Origin: Spirochaetaceae bacterium | GTDB taxonomy: Bacteria; Spirochaetota; Spirochaetia; Treponematales; Rectinemataceae | Length of the DNA stretch: 64,000 nt | Reading direction: 5' to 3' | Assembly: GCA_025355995.1 (NCBI GenBank) | Contig: JANXYQ010000071.1 | Span: forward strand, 19,455 to 83,454 | In this document: one piece after another, positions 35,836-45,420 of the stretch | How positions within the stretch are numbered: the stretch's first letter is position 1 | Layout: each line of letters opens with the position of its first letter | Translations under genes and position numbers: made by a program | The notes under the pieces: model-generated | The model's input: only the letters and a program-made list of their open reading frames with translations | What the model was told of the DNA's origin: nothing | The model's database searches: none

Positions 35836-36137
35836 TTGAGTCCCTCCAGGTCATCCACGTTCGTGTTCCCGCGTTTGCGATAGAGCGTGAGGATCATCGC
35901 GAGCGCGACCGCCACCTCGGCCGCCGCGACCGCGACGATGAAAACGGCGAAGGCCTGCCCAAGCGGCTCCGCGTGGTTCCCGAAGCGGTCGAAGGCGACC
36001 AGGTTCAGGTTTACGCCGTTGAGCATGAGTTCCACGCCCATGAGGACGGCGATCGCGTTGCGCTTGGCGACGGCCCCTATGAAGCCGATGCAGAAGAGGA
36101 GGGCGGCGAGGACCAGGTAGTGGTTCAGGCCTAACAT
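35829..36137 (-). CDS. nuoK: NADH-quinone oxidoreductase subunit K
   Basis: 102 residues with three helices. NAIAVLMGVELMLNGVNLNL contains the conserved membrane Glu of NuoK, and a second acidic residue lies in AAAEVAVALAMILTLYRKRG. It is a small proton-channel subunit of complex I. It overlaps nuoJ by 7 bp and nuoL by 7 bp. Confidence 0.95.
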   Translation of the reverse strand: MLGLNHYLVLAALLFCIGFIGAVAKRNAIAVLMGVELMLNGVNLNLVAFDRFGNHAEPLGQAFAVFIVAVAAAEVAVALAMILTLYRKRGNTNVDDLEGLKW

Positions 36138-36658
36138 TTCGATTTCTCCCTTCCCTTGCCGATGACTACCGCGCCCGCGAGGGCGGCGAGGAGGAGGAGG
36201 GCAGAGGCTTCGAGAGGGAGGGCCAGCTGACCAAGGAAGAGATTCGAGATCGCGACCGCGCTGCCTCCAGCGGGCGCTTGGGGCACATCGGCCGGGGGAG
36301 CGGCGCGCGACGCCCCGGCGACTGTGACCGCCCTCGCGAGGAGGGCGAAGAGCGCGAGGCCGACCAGGCCCGCGATGATGCCATAGCGGTTGAAGCCGTT
36401 CGACCCGTCCATCCTGTCGCGCTTGGTGAGCATGATGCCGAAGACGAAGAGGATCGATATGGCGCCGACATAGACCAGTATCTGGACCACCGCGATATAG
36501 TCGGCGCGCAGGAGGAGGTAGACGAAGGCCATTCCCAGGAAGGCCGCGGCCATGTATAAGGCGCTATGGACAAGATTGCGCGACAGGATCATGGCGAGGG
36601 CGGAGATCACGACCAGGGCCGCGAAGGCGTAGAATAGGAAGCTTTCCATGGCGGTCAC
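36131..36658 (-). CDS. nuoJ: NADH-quinone oxidoreductase subunit J
   Basis: 175 residues, five helices. The segment ALYMAAAFLGMAFVYLLLRADYIAVVQILVYVGAISILFVF spans the conserved pi-bulge helix region (read as two overlapping marker stretches). The start is taken as GTG 36658, whose GTGA overlaps the nuoI stop; ATG 36649 in the same frame is a good alternative. An Ala/Pro-rich loop (about 117-132) separates the last two helices. Confidence 0.92.
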   Translation of the reverse strand: MTAMESFLFYAFAALVVISALAMILSRNLVHSALYMAAAFLGMAFVYLLLRADYIAVVQILVYVGAISILFVFGIMLTKRDRMDGSNGFNRYGIIAGLVGLALFALLARAVTVAGASRAAPPADVPQAPAGGSAVAISNLFLGQLALPLEASALLLLAALAGAVVIGKGREKSKC

Positions 36659-37098
36659 GCCCCCTTTCCGTCGGCAGGCCCGGGAGGAGGCCCCGAATTC
36701 CGAGCCTCCGCCGGCCGGTACGAGCTCCCCCTCCAGGTGAAGACCGTATCATCCTTCCGGTAGCAGGCGAGAGTGAAGTCAGTCTTGAAAAAGATCGCGT
36801 CCTTCGGGCAGGCCTCGACGCAGAGCCCGCAGAACAGGCAATAGCCCAGGTTCATGCTATAGCGCTCGAGTTGGCGCCTGTTCTTCTCCCCGACGAAATA
36901 GTCGACCTTGATGACCCCGTTCGGGCAGGCGTCGGCGCAGAGGCCGCAGGAGATGCAGGCGTCGGCGTCGAAGCCGAAGGAGCCCTTGCTGCGCGGGGAG
37001 AGGTCGGGCAGGACCTCGGGATAGGCCTGAGTGACCTTCTTCATGAGGAAGCGCTTCGCGGTCGTAAAGAGACCCTGTGCCAATCCTATGCCGAACAC
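36655..37098 (-). CDS. nuoI: NADH-quinone oxidoreductase subunit I
   Basis: 147 residues. It has two 4Fe-4S motifs, CISCGLCADACPNG (about 51-64) and CLFCGLCVEACPKDAI (about 92-107), holding clusters N6a and N6b. An amphipathic N-terminus lies on the membrane. In a complex I without NuoEFG, this subunit and NuoB form the cluster chain to quinone, and NuoI is the likely docking place for an alternative electron donor. It starts 3 bp after nuoH. Confidence 0.95.
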   Translation of the reverse strand: MFGIGLAQGLFTTAKRFLMKKVTQAYPEVLPDLSPRSKGSFGFDADACISCGLCADACPNGVIKVDYFVGEKNRRQLERYSMNLGYCLFCGLCVEACPKDAIFFKTDFTLACYRKDDTVFTWRGSSYRPAEARNSGPPPGPADGKGA

Positions 37099-37101
37099 GC
37101 C

Positions 37102-38157
37102 TTACCTCCCGACCGTCGAGAAATATTGATAGAGCTTGATGCCGACCCCCGTGAGGAGGATGTTCGCGATCGAGAGGGGGATGAGGACCTTCCAGTTGAA
37201 TTTCATCATCTTGTCGACCCGGGCCCTCGGAAAGGACCAGCGGAGCCAGAGGATCACGAGGACCATGGCCCAGGTCTTGCCGATGAACCAGAGGTAGCCG
37301 GGGAGGAGGGGTCCCTCCCAGCCGCCGAGGAAGAGGGTGGCGCCGAGGGCGGCAACGCTGAAGAGATTGGCGTACTCGGCCATGAAGAAGAGGGCGAAGC
37401 GCATGCCCGAGTATTCCGTATGGTAGCCGGCGATGAGCTCCTGCTCGGCCTCGGTCATGTCGAAGGGCGAGCGCGTGAGCTCCGCGAGGGACGCGACGAT
37501 GAACACGAAGAAGGCTATGGGCTGGAGGATTATGTTCCAGAGCGTATGCTGGGCAGCCGATATCGAGCCGAGGTTCATCGATCCCGAGAGCATCACGACG
37601 CCGATCATCGAGAAGGCGAGGGGGATCTCATAGCTGATCACCTGGGCGACCGTCCGCATCCCGCCGAGCAGGGAGTACTTGTTGTTGGAGCCCCAGCCCG
37701 CCATCAGGATGGCGATGGTCGAGGTCGAGGAGACGGCGACGAAGAAGAGGAGGCCCGCGCCCATATCGATGGGCGCGAGGCCCTTCCCGTAGGGCAGGAA
37801 TCCGTAGAGGACTATCGTCACCGTGAAGATGAGCACCGGGGCGAACTTGTACACTCGCTTGTCTACCGCGGCCGGCATTATCGATTCCTTGCCGATCAGC
37901 TTGACCGCGTCGTTTATAGATTGGAGGAGGCCGAAAGGGCCTACGCGGTTGGGCCCGAGGCGCTCCTGGAAGAAGGCGGCGAAGCGCCGGTCCACCCAGA
38001 GGATGACGATGATGTTCACCGTGACGAGGGCCGCTATCGCGACGAAGGAGACGAGGGCCATGATCGCGTCGGTCAGGCCCGGCGCGAAGCCCCAGGAACC
38101 CATGGCGCCCCGGAGGAGGCCTGAGACGATGAGGAAGAGGTCGTTCAAAGTCTGCAT
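37102..38157 (-). CDS. nuoH: NADH-quinone oxidoreductase subunit H
   Basis: 351 residues, eight or nine helices. Quinone-site markers are RLGPNRVGPFGLLQSINDAV, PFDMTEAEQELIAGYHTEYS and GWGSNNKYSLLGGMR. NuoH forms the quinone chamber and couples the peripheral and membrane arms. It follows nuoD by 8 bp. Length is normal. Confidence 0.96.
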   Translation of the reverse strand: MQTLNDLFLIVSGLLRGAMGSWGFAPGLTDAIMALVSFVAIAALVTVNIIVILWVDRRFAAFFQERLGPNRVGPFGLLQSINDAVKLIGKESIMPAAVDKRVYKFAPVLIFTVTIVLYGFLPYGKGLAPIDMGAGLLFFVAVSSTSTIAILMAGWGSNNKYSLLGGMRTVAQVISYEIPLAFSMIGVVMLSGSMNLGSISAAQHTLWNIILQPIAFFVFIVASLAELTRSPFDMTEAEQELIAGYHTEYSGMRFALFFMAEYANLFSVAALGATLFLGGWEGPLLPGYLWFIGKTWAMVLVILWLRWSFPRARVDKMMKFNWKVLIPLSIANILLTGVGIKLYQYFSTVGR

Positions 38158-38165
38158 CCTTCCCC

Positions 38166-39272
38166 CTACCTGTCTATCTCGCCGAGGACTATATCCAGCG
38201 AGGCGAGGGTCGCGACGAAGTCCTGGATCGTAAGTCCCGGAGCTATCTCGGGAACTATGGCTATGTTGGCGAAGGCGGGAGAGCGGAGATGCATCCGGTA
38301 TGGTCTCTCGCTCCCATCGCTCACGATATGGTAGCCCTGGATCCCGCGAGTGCTCTCGATAGTCCCGAAGGCCTCGCCCGCGGCGGGCTTCCAGGCCTTG
38401 GGCAGCTTCGTGCGCAGCGGTCCCGAGGGAAGGCCGTCCAAGGCTTGCTCCACTATCCTGACGCTCTGGTGGATCTCGAGGAGGTGGATGTAGTAGCGGT
38501 CGAAGGTGTCGCCGCCTCGCAGGATGGGCACTTCGAAATCGATGCGGTCGTAGACGCTATAGGGCGCGTCCTTGCGCAAATCGAGGCCGACGCCCGAGGC
38601 CCGCAGGTTCGGTCCGGTCATGCCGAACTCGAGGGCCGTCCCCGACTCGATCACGCCGATGCCCTTGGTCCGTCCCTGGAATATCTCGTTGCCGGACACG
38701 AGACGGTCGAAGTCGGCGAGTCGCGAGCGGAGATCCTCGAAAGTGCGCTTGACCTTCGATTCGAACTCGCTCGGGAGGTCCTCGATGACGCCGCCGGCTA
38801 CGATGTAGTTGATGGTCATGCGCGAGCCAGTCACCGCTTCCAGGAGGTCCAGGATGCCTTCGCGGGCGGTGAATGCGTACATCCAGCCGGTCACGGCGTT
38901 GAGGTCGATGACCATGCTCGCGAGCATGACGAGGTGGCTCGCGATCCGCTGGAGTTCGCCTACGATGACGCGCAGGTACTCCGCCCTCTCGGGAACGGCG
39001 ACGCCGCCGAGCTTTTCCAGCGCCATGGCGTAGCCCCAGGTGTTGAGGGCGCCGGACAGATAGTCGAAGCGGGAGGTGAAGGGCGCGAACTGGGCGTAGG
39101 TCCGGGACTCGGCCAGCTTCTCCATCCCCCGGTGCAGGTAGCCGATGACGTTCTCGCAGGACACGATGGTCTCGCCGTCGAGGCGCAGCCTGGCGTGGTA
39201 GACGCCGTGCGTGCTCGGGTGCTGCGGGCCTAGGTTGAGGCTATACTCTTGGGTCTCCAGCGTATCGCTCAC
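38166..39272 (-). CDS. nuoD: NADH-quinone oxidoreductase subunit D (separate)
   Basis: 368 residues from GTG 39272, whose GTGA overlaps the nuoC stop; the frame stays open upstream but only over nuoC in another frame. Markers are SLNLGPQHPSTHGVYHARL, IGYLHRGMEKLAE and the end ASLDIVLGEIDR. It forms the quinone head-group pocket with NuoB. Unlike the nuoCD fusion at the left edge of the window, C and D are separate here. Confidence 0.94.
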   Translation of the reverse strand: MSDTLETQEYSLNLGPQHPSTHGVYHARLRLDGETIVSCENVIGYLHRGMEKLAESRTYAQFAPFTSRFDYLSGALNTWGYAMALEKLGGVAVPERAEYLRVIVGELQRIASHLVMLASMVIDLNAVTGWMYAFTAREGILDLLEAVTGSRMTINYIVAGGVIEDLPSEFESKVKRTFEDLRSRLADFDRLVSGNEIFQGRTKGIGVIESGTALEFGMTGPNLRASGVGLDLRKDAPYSVYDRIDFEVPILRGGDTFDRYYIHLLEIHQSVRIVEQALDGLPSGPLRTKLPKAWKPAAGEAFGTIESTRGIQGYHIVSDGSERPYRMHLRSPAFANIAIVPEIAPGLTIQDFVATLASLDIVLGEIDR

Positions 39273-39697
39273 GGCCGCCCCCCTTCCTGGGCTTCGGCGA
39301 AGCGAGGCGTCCGCCTGACGACGAAGTCCTTGCGCAGAGGGTGTCCCTCGAAGTCGTCCATGCAGAGAATGCGCTTGAGTCCCGCCCGGCCCTCGAAGCG
39401 GATGCCCATGAGGTCCCACACTTCCCGCTCGAGCACGTCCGCCGCCTTCCACACGCCGACCAGGGATGGGAGGCTCGGCTCGTCGGCGCCGGATTTTTCG
39501 GCGCTCACCCTGACCGTGAAAAAGCCGACGCGTCCTTCCCCGCCCCTGTCCAGGAGGCGATAGGTCAGTTCGTAGCGCTCCGGCCGGTCTACCGCGACTA
39601 TGTCGAAGAGGATGAAATCGCCGAGAGCCTTGAGCGCGGCCATGGTCGCGACGAGCTCGGCTGCCGATACGGCTATCTCCCTCGCGCCCTCACGCAT
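39269..39697 (-). CDS. nuoC: NADH-quinone oxidoreductase subunit C (separate)
   Basis: 142 residues, near the lower end for NuoC. The signature [18 protein letters not shown] and the end [10 protein letters not shown] are intact (about 88-126). It belongs to the hydrophilic arm of complex I. It overlaps nuoB by 8 bp and nuoD by 4 bp. The first ~30 residues are variable, as is usual. Confidence 0.93.
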   Translation of the reverse strand: MREGAREIAVSAAELVATMAALKALGDFILFDIVAVDRPERYELTYRLLDRGGEGRVGFFTVRVSAEKSGADEPSLPSLVGVWKAADVLEREVWDLMGIRFEGRAGLKRILCMDDFEGHPLRKDFVVRRTPRFAEAQEGGRP

Positions 39698-40202
39698 GGA
39701 GCTTCGCCTTCGCTATGGCCGGGCTCCGCAGCTTCGCTCGGAGCTTGAGGAAGGCGTCGATGAGGGCTTCGGGCCGCGGCGGACAGCCAGGCACGTAGAC
39801 ATCGACGGGCACGATCTTGTCAACGCCCTCGACCACGGAGTACGAATCGGCGAAAGGCCCGCCGCAGATGGCGCAGCTGCCCATCGCCATCACGTACTTG
39901 GGCTCGGGCATCTGGTCGTACAGGCGCCGAAGCAGGGGGGCCATCTTGTCCGTCACGGTCCCCGCGACGATCATGAGGTCGGCCTGCCGCGGCGAAGGGC
40001 GGAATACCTCGAAGCCGAAGCGCGAGAGGTCGTAGCGCGCCCCGCCCGCGGCCATCATCTCGATGGCGCAGCAGGCGAGGCCGAAGGCGACCGGCCAGAT
40101 GGAGTTCGACCTGCAGAAATCGAGGCCCTTCTCCACCGAGGAGAAGGCGATATAAATGGCGTTGTTCTTGAGTTCCTCTACGTCCCTCTCGGCTAGTTCC
40201 AT
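39690..40202 (-). CDS. nuoB: NADH-quinone oxidoreductase subunit B (second copy)
   Basis: 170 residues from the ATG at 40202, which overlaps the nuoA end by 10 bp; the open frame extends further upstream through nuoA without family similarity. N2 ligands are [10 protein letters not shown] (adjacent Cys), AMGSC and VPGCPPRPE. It is clearly divergent from the other NuoB at 1594-2187, showing that the two complex I operons are not a recent duplication. Confidence 0.94.
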   Translation of the reverse strand: MELAERDVEELKNNAIYIAFSSVEKGLDFCRSNSIWPVAFGLACCAIEMMAAGGARYDLSRFGFEVFRPSPRQADLMIVAGTVTDKMAPLLRRLYDQMPEPKYVMAMGSCAICGGPFADSYSVVEGVDKIVPVDVYVPGCPPRPEALIDAFLKLRAKLRSPAIAKAKLHA

Positions 40203-40549
40203 TCGAAGGCTCCCTTGCGCCAGGCGTACCAAATCCCCATCGCGAGCACCGCGATGAATATCGCCATCTCGGCGAAGGAGACCATCCCCGAGGCCTTGAA
40301 GGTCAGCGCCCAGGGAAAGAGGAAGACGGTCTCGACGTCGAAGACGACGAAGACCAGCGCGTATAGGTAGTAACCGATCTTGAACTGGATCCAGGTCTGT
40401 CCCTCGGTGTCGAGTCCGCACTCGTAGGTGCGCTCCTTCTCCCTCCCGCCGTGGCGGGGGCGGAAGAGCCAGTTGGTCGCGAGGACCACGAGTGCGAAGA
40501 GCATTCCCCCCGCGGCGAAGATGACGAGGGGCAGGTATCCCGTAGACAT
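40193..40549 (-). CDS. nuoA: NADH-quinone oxidoreductase subunit A (second copy)
   Basis: 118 residues from the ATG at 40549 (GGAGG just upstream). Three helices and the family stretch [16 protein letters not shown] are present, preceded by ERTYECGLD. It is the first complex I subunit of this operon and starts 17 bp after the stop of the large FAD/Fe-S oxidoreductase, so that gene is part of the same transcription unit. Confidence 0.94.
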   Translation of the reverse strand: MSTGYLPLVIFAAGGMLFALVVLATNWLFRPRHGGREKERTYECGLDTEGQTWIQFKIGYYLYALVFVVFDVETVFLFPWALTFKASGMVSFAEMAIFIAVLAMGIWYAWRKGAFEWN

Positions 40550-40566
40550 ATGCGCCTCCGCCCCTT

Positions 40567-43500
40567 CTAGAAGATCGCCGTCGCCGGCAGCTTCTTGGTC
40601 TTGATATAGCCGATCATCGAGGGAGTCACTATTTTCGCGATCGCCGGCAGGACGTGGGGCATCATGTGGTCCATCGTCTTGGGCATGAGGTCGGGCATCT
40701 GCTTCCGCATGTGCTCGGGCATGGCGATCATCCCCTCGATTATCGCGAGCATGGCTGGCATCACCTTCGGCATGAGTATGGGCATGAGCAGGGGCATCAT
40801 GCCCGGCATCATCGCGGCCATGAGCCTGTCGAGGCCGGGAACCTTCGCCAGCCGCATCATGCCGCGCAGGGGCAGGGGAAGGGCCGCGATCATATCCGGT
40901 ATGAGCATGGTCATGAGCTTGGCCATGTTCTCCGTCTGCATGAGGGTAATGACTTTGTCGAAGACGCCCCACATCTCGAGCGCGTAGCCCGTCGGGTCCG
41001 GCAGGTCAATGCCGAGGCCCTTGGCGGCGAGCGACGCGAGGTCCTTTACCGGCATGTCCTGGTGATTCACGTCGGCAGATACCCGCATCTGGAACTGGCA
41101 GCAGGGGCAGAGTGCCACGACGGCGTCGGCCCCGGTCGCGATGGCCTCGTCTATCTTGCGCTTGCCGAGCACGTTGGCGGTGGGCTCGGGCTCGCTGATG
41201 CGGGTCAGGACCGAGCCGCAGCACAGCGCGTCCTCGCGGTTGTGCGCCATCTCGACCAGAGTGACCCCGGGTATGGCCTCGAGCATCGTGCGCGGAGGCT
41301 CGTATATCCCTCCGGCGCGCCCGATGTGGCAGGAATCGTGGAAGGTCACCTTCAGGTCCACGCTATGGGTGAACTTCATCTCGCCCGACGCTATCTTCTC
41401 GGCGACTATCTCGGAGTAGTGCTTGGCCTCGATGCCGTACTCGATCCCGAGCTTCTTGGCCCATTGCGGGTAGTAGGTGTGCCAGGTGAGCCAGCAGGCG
41501 GGGCAGGAGGCGACTACCGTCTTCACCCCCTTCTCCCGCATCTTGGAGATGTTGTGCCTCATTATCTCCTCGAAGACGTCCCAGCGCCCCGAGACGAGCA
41601 TCGGTATGCCGCAGCAAGCTTCGTCCTTGCCGAGGGTGGTGAACTCGATCCCCGCCGCTTCGAGGAGGCGCGCCGAGCCAACCGCGATGTCGGGCTCGAC
41701 GAAGGAGGCGGTACAGCCCGCGAAGTAGGCGACCTCGGCCCTGTCCTTGATCTTGGCCCTAAGGTCCTCCGGGATCCACTTGTCGCGGTCCGCGGCGAAG
41801 CTGGCCCAGATGTTCTTCTCCTTGCGCGCGCTCGCCGCCATGAGCTCGAAGGCCGGGAAGGTCATCTGCTTGCCCGTGTTCACGAGCTCTCCGCGCATCA
41901 CCGCCCAGGAGTTCTCTATGGGCAGGTCCAGCTGGCACTCGAAGTCGCAGCGCTCGCAGGTCGTGCACATTAAAAAGGAGTCGGTGACCTCCTGATCGAA
42001 TTTGTCCTTGCCCTCGGCAACACGGCGGATGAAGGCCCACTTGCCCCGGGGGCTCGACGACTCCCAGCCCTTGCCGTCATAGAGGGTGCAGACCTGCCTG
42101 CAATAGCCGCAGCCCGCGCAGGCGTAGGCGTACCAGACGATGTCGCCGGGCACGCCGCGCTTGGCCTGCCAGACCTCTTTGAGCCGCGGCTTCACCGTGT
42201 TGCCCATGATCCTCACTATGGGCTCGAACCAGAGCGCGAGGGTGATGACGAGCTTCATGAGGGGTATGCCGGAGAGCTTGCGCGAGTTGAAGAGATCGCG
42301 GTCGTCCTTGTCCCGCTTGTGGCCCTGCCAGAGCTTGAGCCTCATGCCGTGGACGGCGCGGGCCTCCTGGGCGAGGAAGAGGCCGGAGGCGTAGGCGCGG
42401 CCGCCCAGGCGCTTGGCGAGCCTCAGGATGCTCAAGGAGAGAGTGAAGGCGAGGTTGAAGCTGAACTTCCTCGAGTCGTGCGGGATGAGGCAGAGGAGGA
42501 TGACCTCCTCGCCCTTCACCGCCGTGGCCTCGACGACGACGGGCGGCTTGATCATCGCCTCGAGGCGGTTGTAGAAAGTCGAGAGGGCCGAGAGGGGGAT
42601 GATCACCTCGGCGGGAACCATCGAGGGGCCGATGCGCTTGGCCTTCATCGGATTGAAGCGATCCGCCCACTCGTGGTCCCTCATCCAATCAGGCAGCCAG
42701 GAGGCGCCCGCGGCCGCCACTATCGCCCTTAACTTGGGCTCGGCTTCGGCCGCCCTCGATTCGGGGCAGGCGAGCATCATGATGTAGGATTCCGGGAGAA
42801 TCGGCCGAGGGTGGGGCTCGCCGTTGTGCGTCTTGGGCGGAACCAGGTTCTTGAGCCGGGCGGCCGTCGGGTTCATGAAGCCGACGTGCCAGAGCGGCAG
42901 TCCCTGCCTCTGCGCCTGGACGATGATCTCCTGCACCTTGGATATGGTTAGGGCTTCGATCGCGAAGACTCTATCGGCCTCGCTCCTGCGCAGGCGGATG
43001 GTGAGGCTCGTGATAATGCCCGTCGTGCCCATAGCCCCGCCCACGAGGGCGAGATCGCGGCCGGTCAGCAGCCGGCGCGAGCCATCGGGGTTGATCAGGG
43101 TCGCCGATTCGACGTTCTGCTCGAACCAGCCGTACTGGTAGCTGCCGAAGCCCCCGCCGCCCTGGGCCAGCCAGCCGCCGACTGTGGCGCCGGGGGTGCT
43201 CGTCGGCATCATGCGCGGAGCGAGGCCGCGGAAGGCGAGCTGGAATATCAGCTGCTTCCATACTATGCCGGGCTCGACGGTGGCGGTCATTTTCTCCGCG
43301 TCGACCGAAATGACCTTGTCGAGGTGAATCAGCTCCACGACCACCGCGCCGTCGGGGGGCACGACGCCGCCGTAGCCGGAGGTCGCGGCCGCGCGCGGCA
43401 CGACCTGGACCTTGTTTTTCGCGGCCCATTCTACTACTGCGGCTACCTCGGCCTCGCTCCTGGGTTGGACTATGGCCGAGGGAACCGTGCGGCCGACGAG

Positions 43501-43638
43501 GAGCTTGGGCATGGAGGGCAGCTCTCCGATGTCGCTCTCGTAGAGGTGGCGCTCGCGCTCGCTCACGTTGATTCGCAGGCCGTCGATGCGTTCCAGCGAG
43601 GCGAGGGCCTCGGTACCCAGATCCCTAAGCTTCGACAC
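40567..43638 (-). CDS. FAD-linked oxidase/4Fe-4S/CCG-domain oxidoreductase with Met-rich tail, first gene of the nuo operon
   Basis: 1023 residues. An FAD-binding (PCMH-type) domain lies at about 45-225 ([36 protein letters not shown]), followed by an FAD-oxidase C-terminal domain to about 480. Two 4Fe-4S motifs follow (Cys507/510/513/517 and Cys558/561/564/568). Two CCG domains follow (Cys675-676 in ACCGIPM, Cys806-807 in LCCGSVL), as in GlpC, HdrD and glycolate oxidase GlcF. So it combines GlcD-like and GlcF-like parts, as in D-lactate/glycolate dehydrogenases. The last ~110 residues (900-1010) hold 25 Met in MP-type repeats. It is followed 17 bp later by nuoA of a complex I operon lacking nuoEFG. 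A hydroxyacid dehydrogenase feeding complex I or quinone is inferred. Confidence 0.85.
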   Translation of the reverse strand: MSKLRDLGTEALASLERIDGLRINVSERERHLYESDIGELPSMPKLLVGRTVPSAIVQPRSEAEVAAVVEWAAKNKVQVVPRAAATSGYGGVVPPDGAVVVELIHLDKVISVDAEKMTATVEPGIVWKQLIFQLAFRGLAPRMMPTSTPGATVGGWLAQGGGGFGSYQYGWFEQNVESATLINPDGSRRLLTGRDLALVGGAMGTTGIITSLTIRLRRSEADRVFAIEALTISKVQEIIVQAQRQGLPLWHVGFMNPTAARLKNLVPPKTHNGEPHPRPILPESYIMMLACPESRAAEAEPKLRAIVAAAGASWLPDWMRDHEWADRFNPMKAKRIGPSMVPAEVIIPLSALSTFYNRLEAMIKPPVVVEATAVKGEEVILLCLIPHDSRKFSFNLAFTLSLSILRLAKRLGGRAYASGLFLAQEARAVHGMRLKLWQGHKRDKDDRDLFNSRKLSGIPLMKLVITLALWFEPIVRIMGNTVKPRLKEVWQAKRGVPGDIVWYAYACAGCGYCRQVCTLYDGKGWESSSPRGKWAFIRRVAEGKDKFDQEVTDSFLMCTTCERCDFECQLDLPIENSWAVMRGELVNTGKQMTFPAFELMAASARKEKNIWASFAADRDKWIPEDLRAKIKDRAEVAYFAGCTASFVEPDIAVGSARLLEAAGIEFTTLGKDEACCGIPMLVSGRWDVFEEIMRHNISKMREKGVKTVVASCPACWLTWHTYYPQWAKKLGIEYGIEAKHYSEIVAEKIASGEMKFTHSVDLKVTFHDSCHIGRAGGIYEPPRTMLEAIPGVTLVEMAHNREDALCCGSVLTRISEPEPTANVLGKRKIDEAIATGADAVVALCPCCQFQMRVSADVNHQDMPVKDLASLAAKGLGIDLPDPTGYALEMWGVFDKVITLMQTENMAKLMTMLIPDMIAALPLPLRGMMRLAKVPGLDRLMAAMMPGMMPLLMPILMPKVMPAMLAIIEGMIAMPEHMRKQMPDLMPKTMDHMMPHVLPAIAKIVTPSMIGYIKTKKLPATAIF

Positions 43639-43693
43639 GGTTTTCCCCCTGAAGGATCTCGAAATTCTGTGAGGGTAATTCTATTTTGAGAAA

Positions 43694-43736
43694 AGTCTAG
43701 TCGACGAACCGGAATCGCTCTGTGACCAAAGCTACA
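43694..43736 (-). promoter_or_regulatory. Crp-type operator and promoter of the FAD-nuo operon
   Basis: TGTGACCAAAGCTACA (43721-43736) has one perfect and one imperfect half-site, centre 43728.5. On the minus strand, TAGACT (43699-43694) sets a start at 43687, putting the operator at -41.5. The leader to the ATG at 43638 would be about 49 nt. The rest of the 165-bp gap to yeiH holds nothing else I recognise. Confidence 0.5.
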
Positions 43737-43803
43737 TATCGAGGGCTCAATCTTCGATAATCCGGATCGAAATGTCGAAGCCTCTGGGGGAATTACGACG
43801 TTC

Positions 43804-44787
43804 CTAGATCCGTATGCCCTGAACGGCCAGCGAAACCAGGGCTACAGCCGCCCAGCAGGCCAGCCCGAGGAGTATCGGCCGCAGGCCGTTCTCGATCAGC
43901 TCCCTCGGCTTCGTGTTGAGGCCGATTGCGGCCATCGCTGCGCAGATGCCGAACTTGCCGACGTCGTTCAGCGTCGGGAACGATTCTGCCGGGAGTATCC
44001 CGATCGTCCGGACGAGGGATGCCGCGAGGAAGCCCAGGACGAACCAGGGGAAGATCTTCGCGAGGTCGACGTTCCCGCCTTTTTTCGCTGAGCCGCGCTT
44101 CCGGTAAAGCGCGAGTATCAGGGTTACCGGGATTATCATGAGGGTGCGGGTTAGCTTGACGACGGTGGCGTAGCGACCCGCCTGGTCGCTATAAGAGAAG
44201 GCAGCAGCCACCACTGATGACGTGTCGTTGATCGCCGTCCCGGCCCAAAGCCCGAATTGGCTATCGGACATCTTGAACAGGTGGCCGAGGGCGGGAAAGA
44301 CGAATACGGCGATAATGTTGAAGAGGAAAATAGTAGAGATCGCAAAGGCGACTTCCGTATCGTCGGCCTCGATCACCGGGGCGGTCGCCGCTATAGCGGA
44401 GCCTCCGCAGATCGAGGTCCCGACGCCGATCAGTATCTTCGTGTTCGCGTCGAGGCCGAGGGCTTTCCCGACAAGATAGGCCGTGATGAAGGCTGCAGTG
44501 AGCGTGAATAGCATGACGGACAGGGATTGCAGGCCTACCCGCGCTATCACGCCGAGGTCCAGCCCGAAGCCCAGGAAGACGATCGAGTATTGAAGGATCT
44601 TCTTGCTCGAGAATCGTATCCCTCGATCCAGATATAGCGGGCGCTTGATAAAGGAGAGGATCATCCCGAGTAGGATCGCGAAAATAGGCGCGCCGACTAT
44701 GGGGACCAGCTTCCCGAGGTACCAGGCCGGGATGGCGAGCGCGATGGTCATCAGGGTGCCTAGGGGCCAGGCTGGTTTAGCGTTCAC
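43804..44787 (-). CDS. YeiH/UPF0324-family putative sulfate/sulfur-compound exporter
   Basis: 327 residues from GTG 44787, chosen because GAGGA lies 6 bp upstream; an in-frame ATG at 44850 lacks a site. About nine to ten helices are present. Family stretches are LGVGTSICGGSAIAATAPVI-like (IGVGTSICGGSAIAATAPV), WAGTAINDTSSVVAAAFSYS and GLNTKPRELIENGLRP. The family is annotated as putative sulfate exporter with little experimental support. It stands beside sulfur-metabolism genes here, which agrees with a sulfur anion role. TATTAT at 44829-44824 may be its -10 box. Confidence 0.85.
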   Translation of the reverse strand: MNAKPAWPLGTLMTIALAIPAWYLGKLVPIVGAPIFAILLGMILSFIKRPLYLDRGIRFSSKKILQYSIVFLGFGLDLGVIARVGLQSLSVMLFTLTAAFITAYLVGKALGLDANTKILIGVGTSICGGSAIAATAPVIEADDTEVAFAISTIFLFNIIAVFVFPALGHLFKMSDSQFGLWAGTAINDTSSVVAAAFSYSDQAGRYATVVKLTRTLMIIPVTLILALYRKRGSAKKGGNVDLAKIFPWFVLGFLAASLVRTIGILPAESFPTLNDVGKFGICAAMAAIGLNTKPRELIENGLRPILLGLACWAAVALVSLAVQGIRI

Positions 44788-44874
44788 GATTTGTCCTCGG
44801 GTGGCGATGGCGGATGGAATACGATAATAGATGAAGGGCTCAATGCGCAATCCGCTCGAGCGTCGTCTTCGGGC

Positions 44875-45420
44875 TTATTCGGTTCGCCTGGCCCTGGCCA
44901 GGGCCGCGTCCATCGCGTCGAGGATGTCCGTCGAGAATATTTTCGCGATGAGGCCATTTCGCCTTTGGGCGATGAATTCCTCCCACTTCGCCGCGGCGCC
45001 GGCCGGCTCCGGCGATATCTTTATCCCATCCAAGGACGCGATGGCGTCCGTCTCCAGTTTGGCGCTATCGATGCTGATTTCCCCGGCCATTCTCTCGACC
45101 ACTTCCTCAAGCTCGGGCCTAAGCGCGGCGGGCCCTTTTCCCAACTCGACTTGTTGAGGACTATCGCGCCGATGAAAGGGAGCACTCGCGCCCCCCGCGC
45201 TCTGCATGAGCTCTACGACCTTGTCATCGCCAGGATTTTCGGAGAGGAGGAACCTCGCGAGGTCCGAGGAATTCTCGATGGGAGACCTGGAGAAATATCG
45301 TATCCAACCGTCCTACGAGAGGGCGAGGACGACGTAGCGGTTCCCGAGCCTCGATTTGATCAGCGGGCCCACCGCTGCGAGGGCCGCGTTGAATTCGGCA
45401 TCATCGGCGAATCTCATCAT
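44875..45420 (-). pseudogene. TRAP transporter substrate-binding protein (DctP type), decayed
   Basis: The frame reads FADDAEFNAALAAVGPLIK, then NRYVVLALS, an in-frame TAG (near 45318), then DGWIRYFSRSPIENSSDL, a typical DctP strand. After VVELMQSAG about 50 usual residues are missing. A shifted frame gives LPFIGAIVLNKSSWEKGP before the first frame resumes with the C-terminal helix WEEFIAQRRNGLIAKIF and the stop at 44875. The N-terminal half, the partner permease genes and the signal peptide are all absent. It is joined at its 5' side to a peptidase T fragment. No function remains. Confidence 0.7.

Noticed and set aside
40550..40972. His/Asp-rich frame (repeats such as [10 protein letters not shown]) resembling a metal-binding protein ahead of nuoA
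   Set aside because: It is another reading frame of the methionine-rich tail of the FAD protein; ATG-rich DNA read one frame off gives His and Asp.
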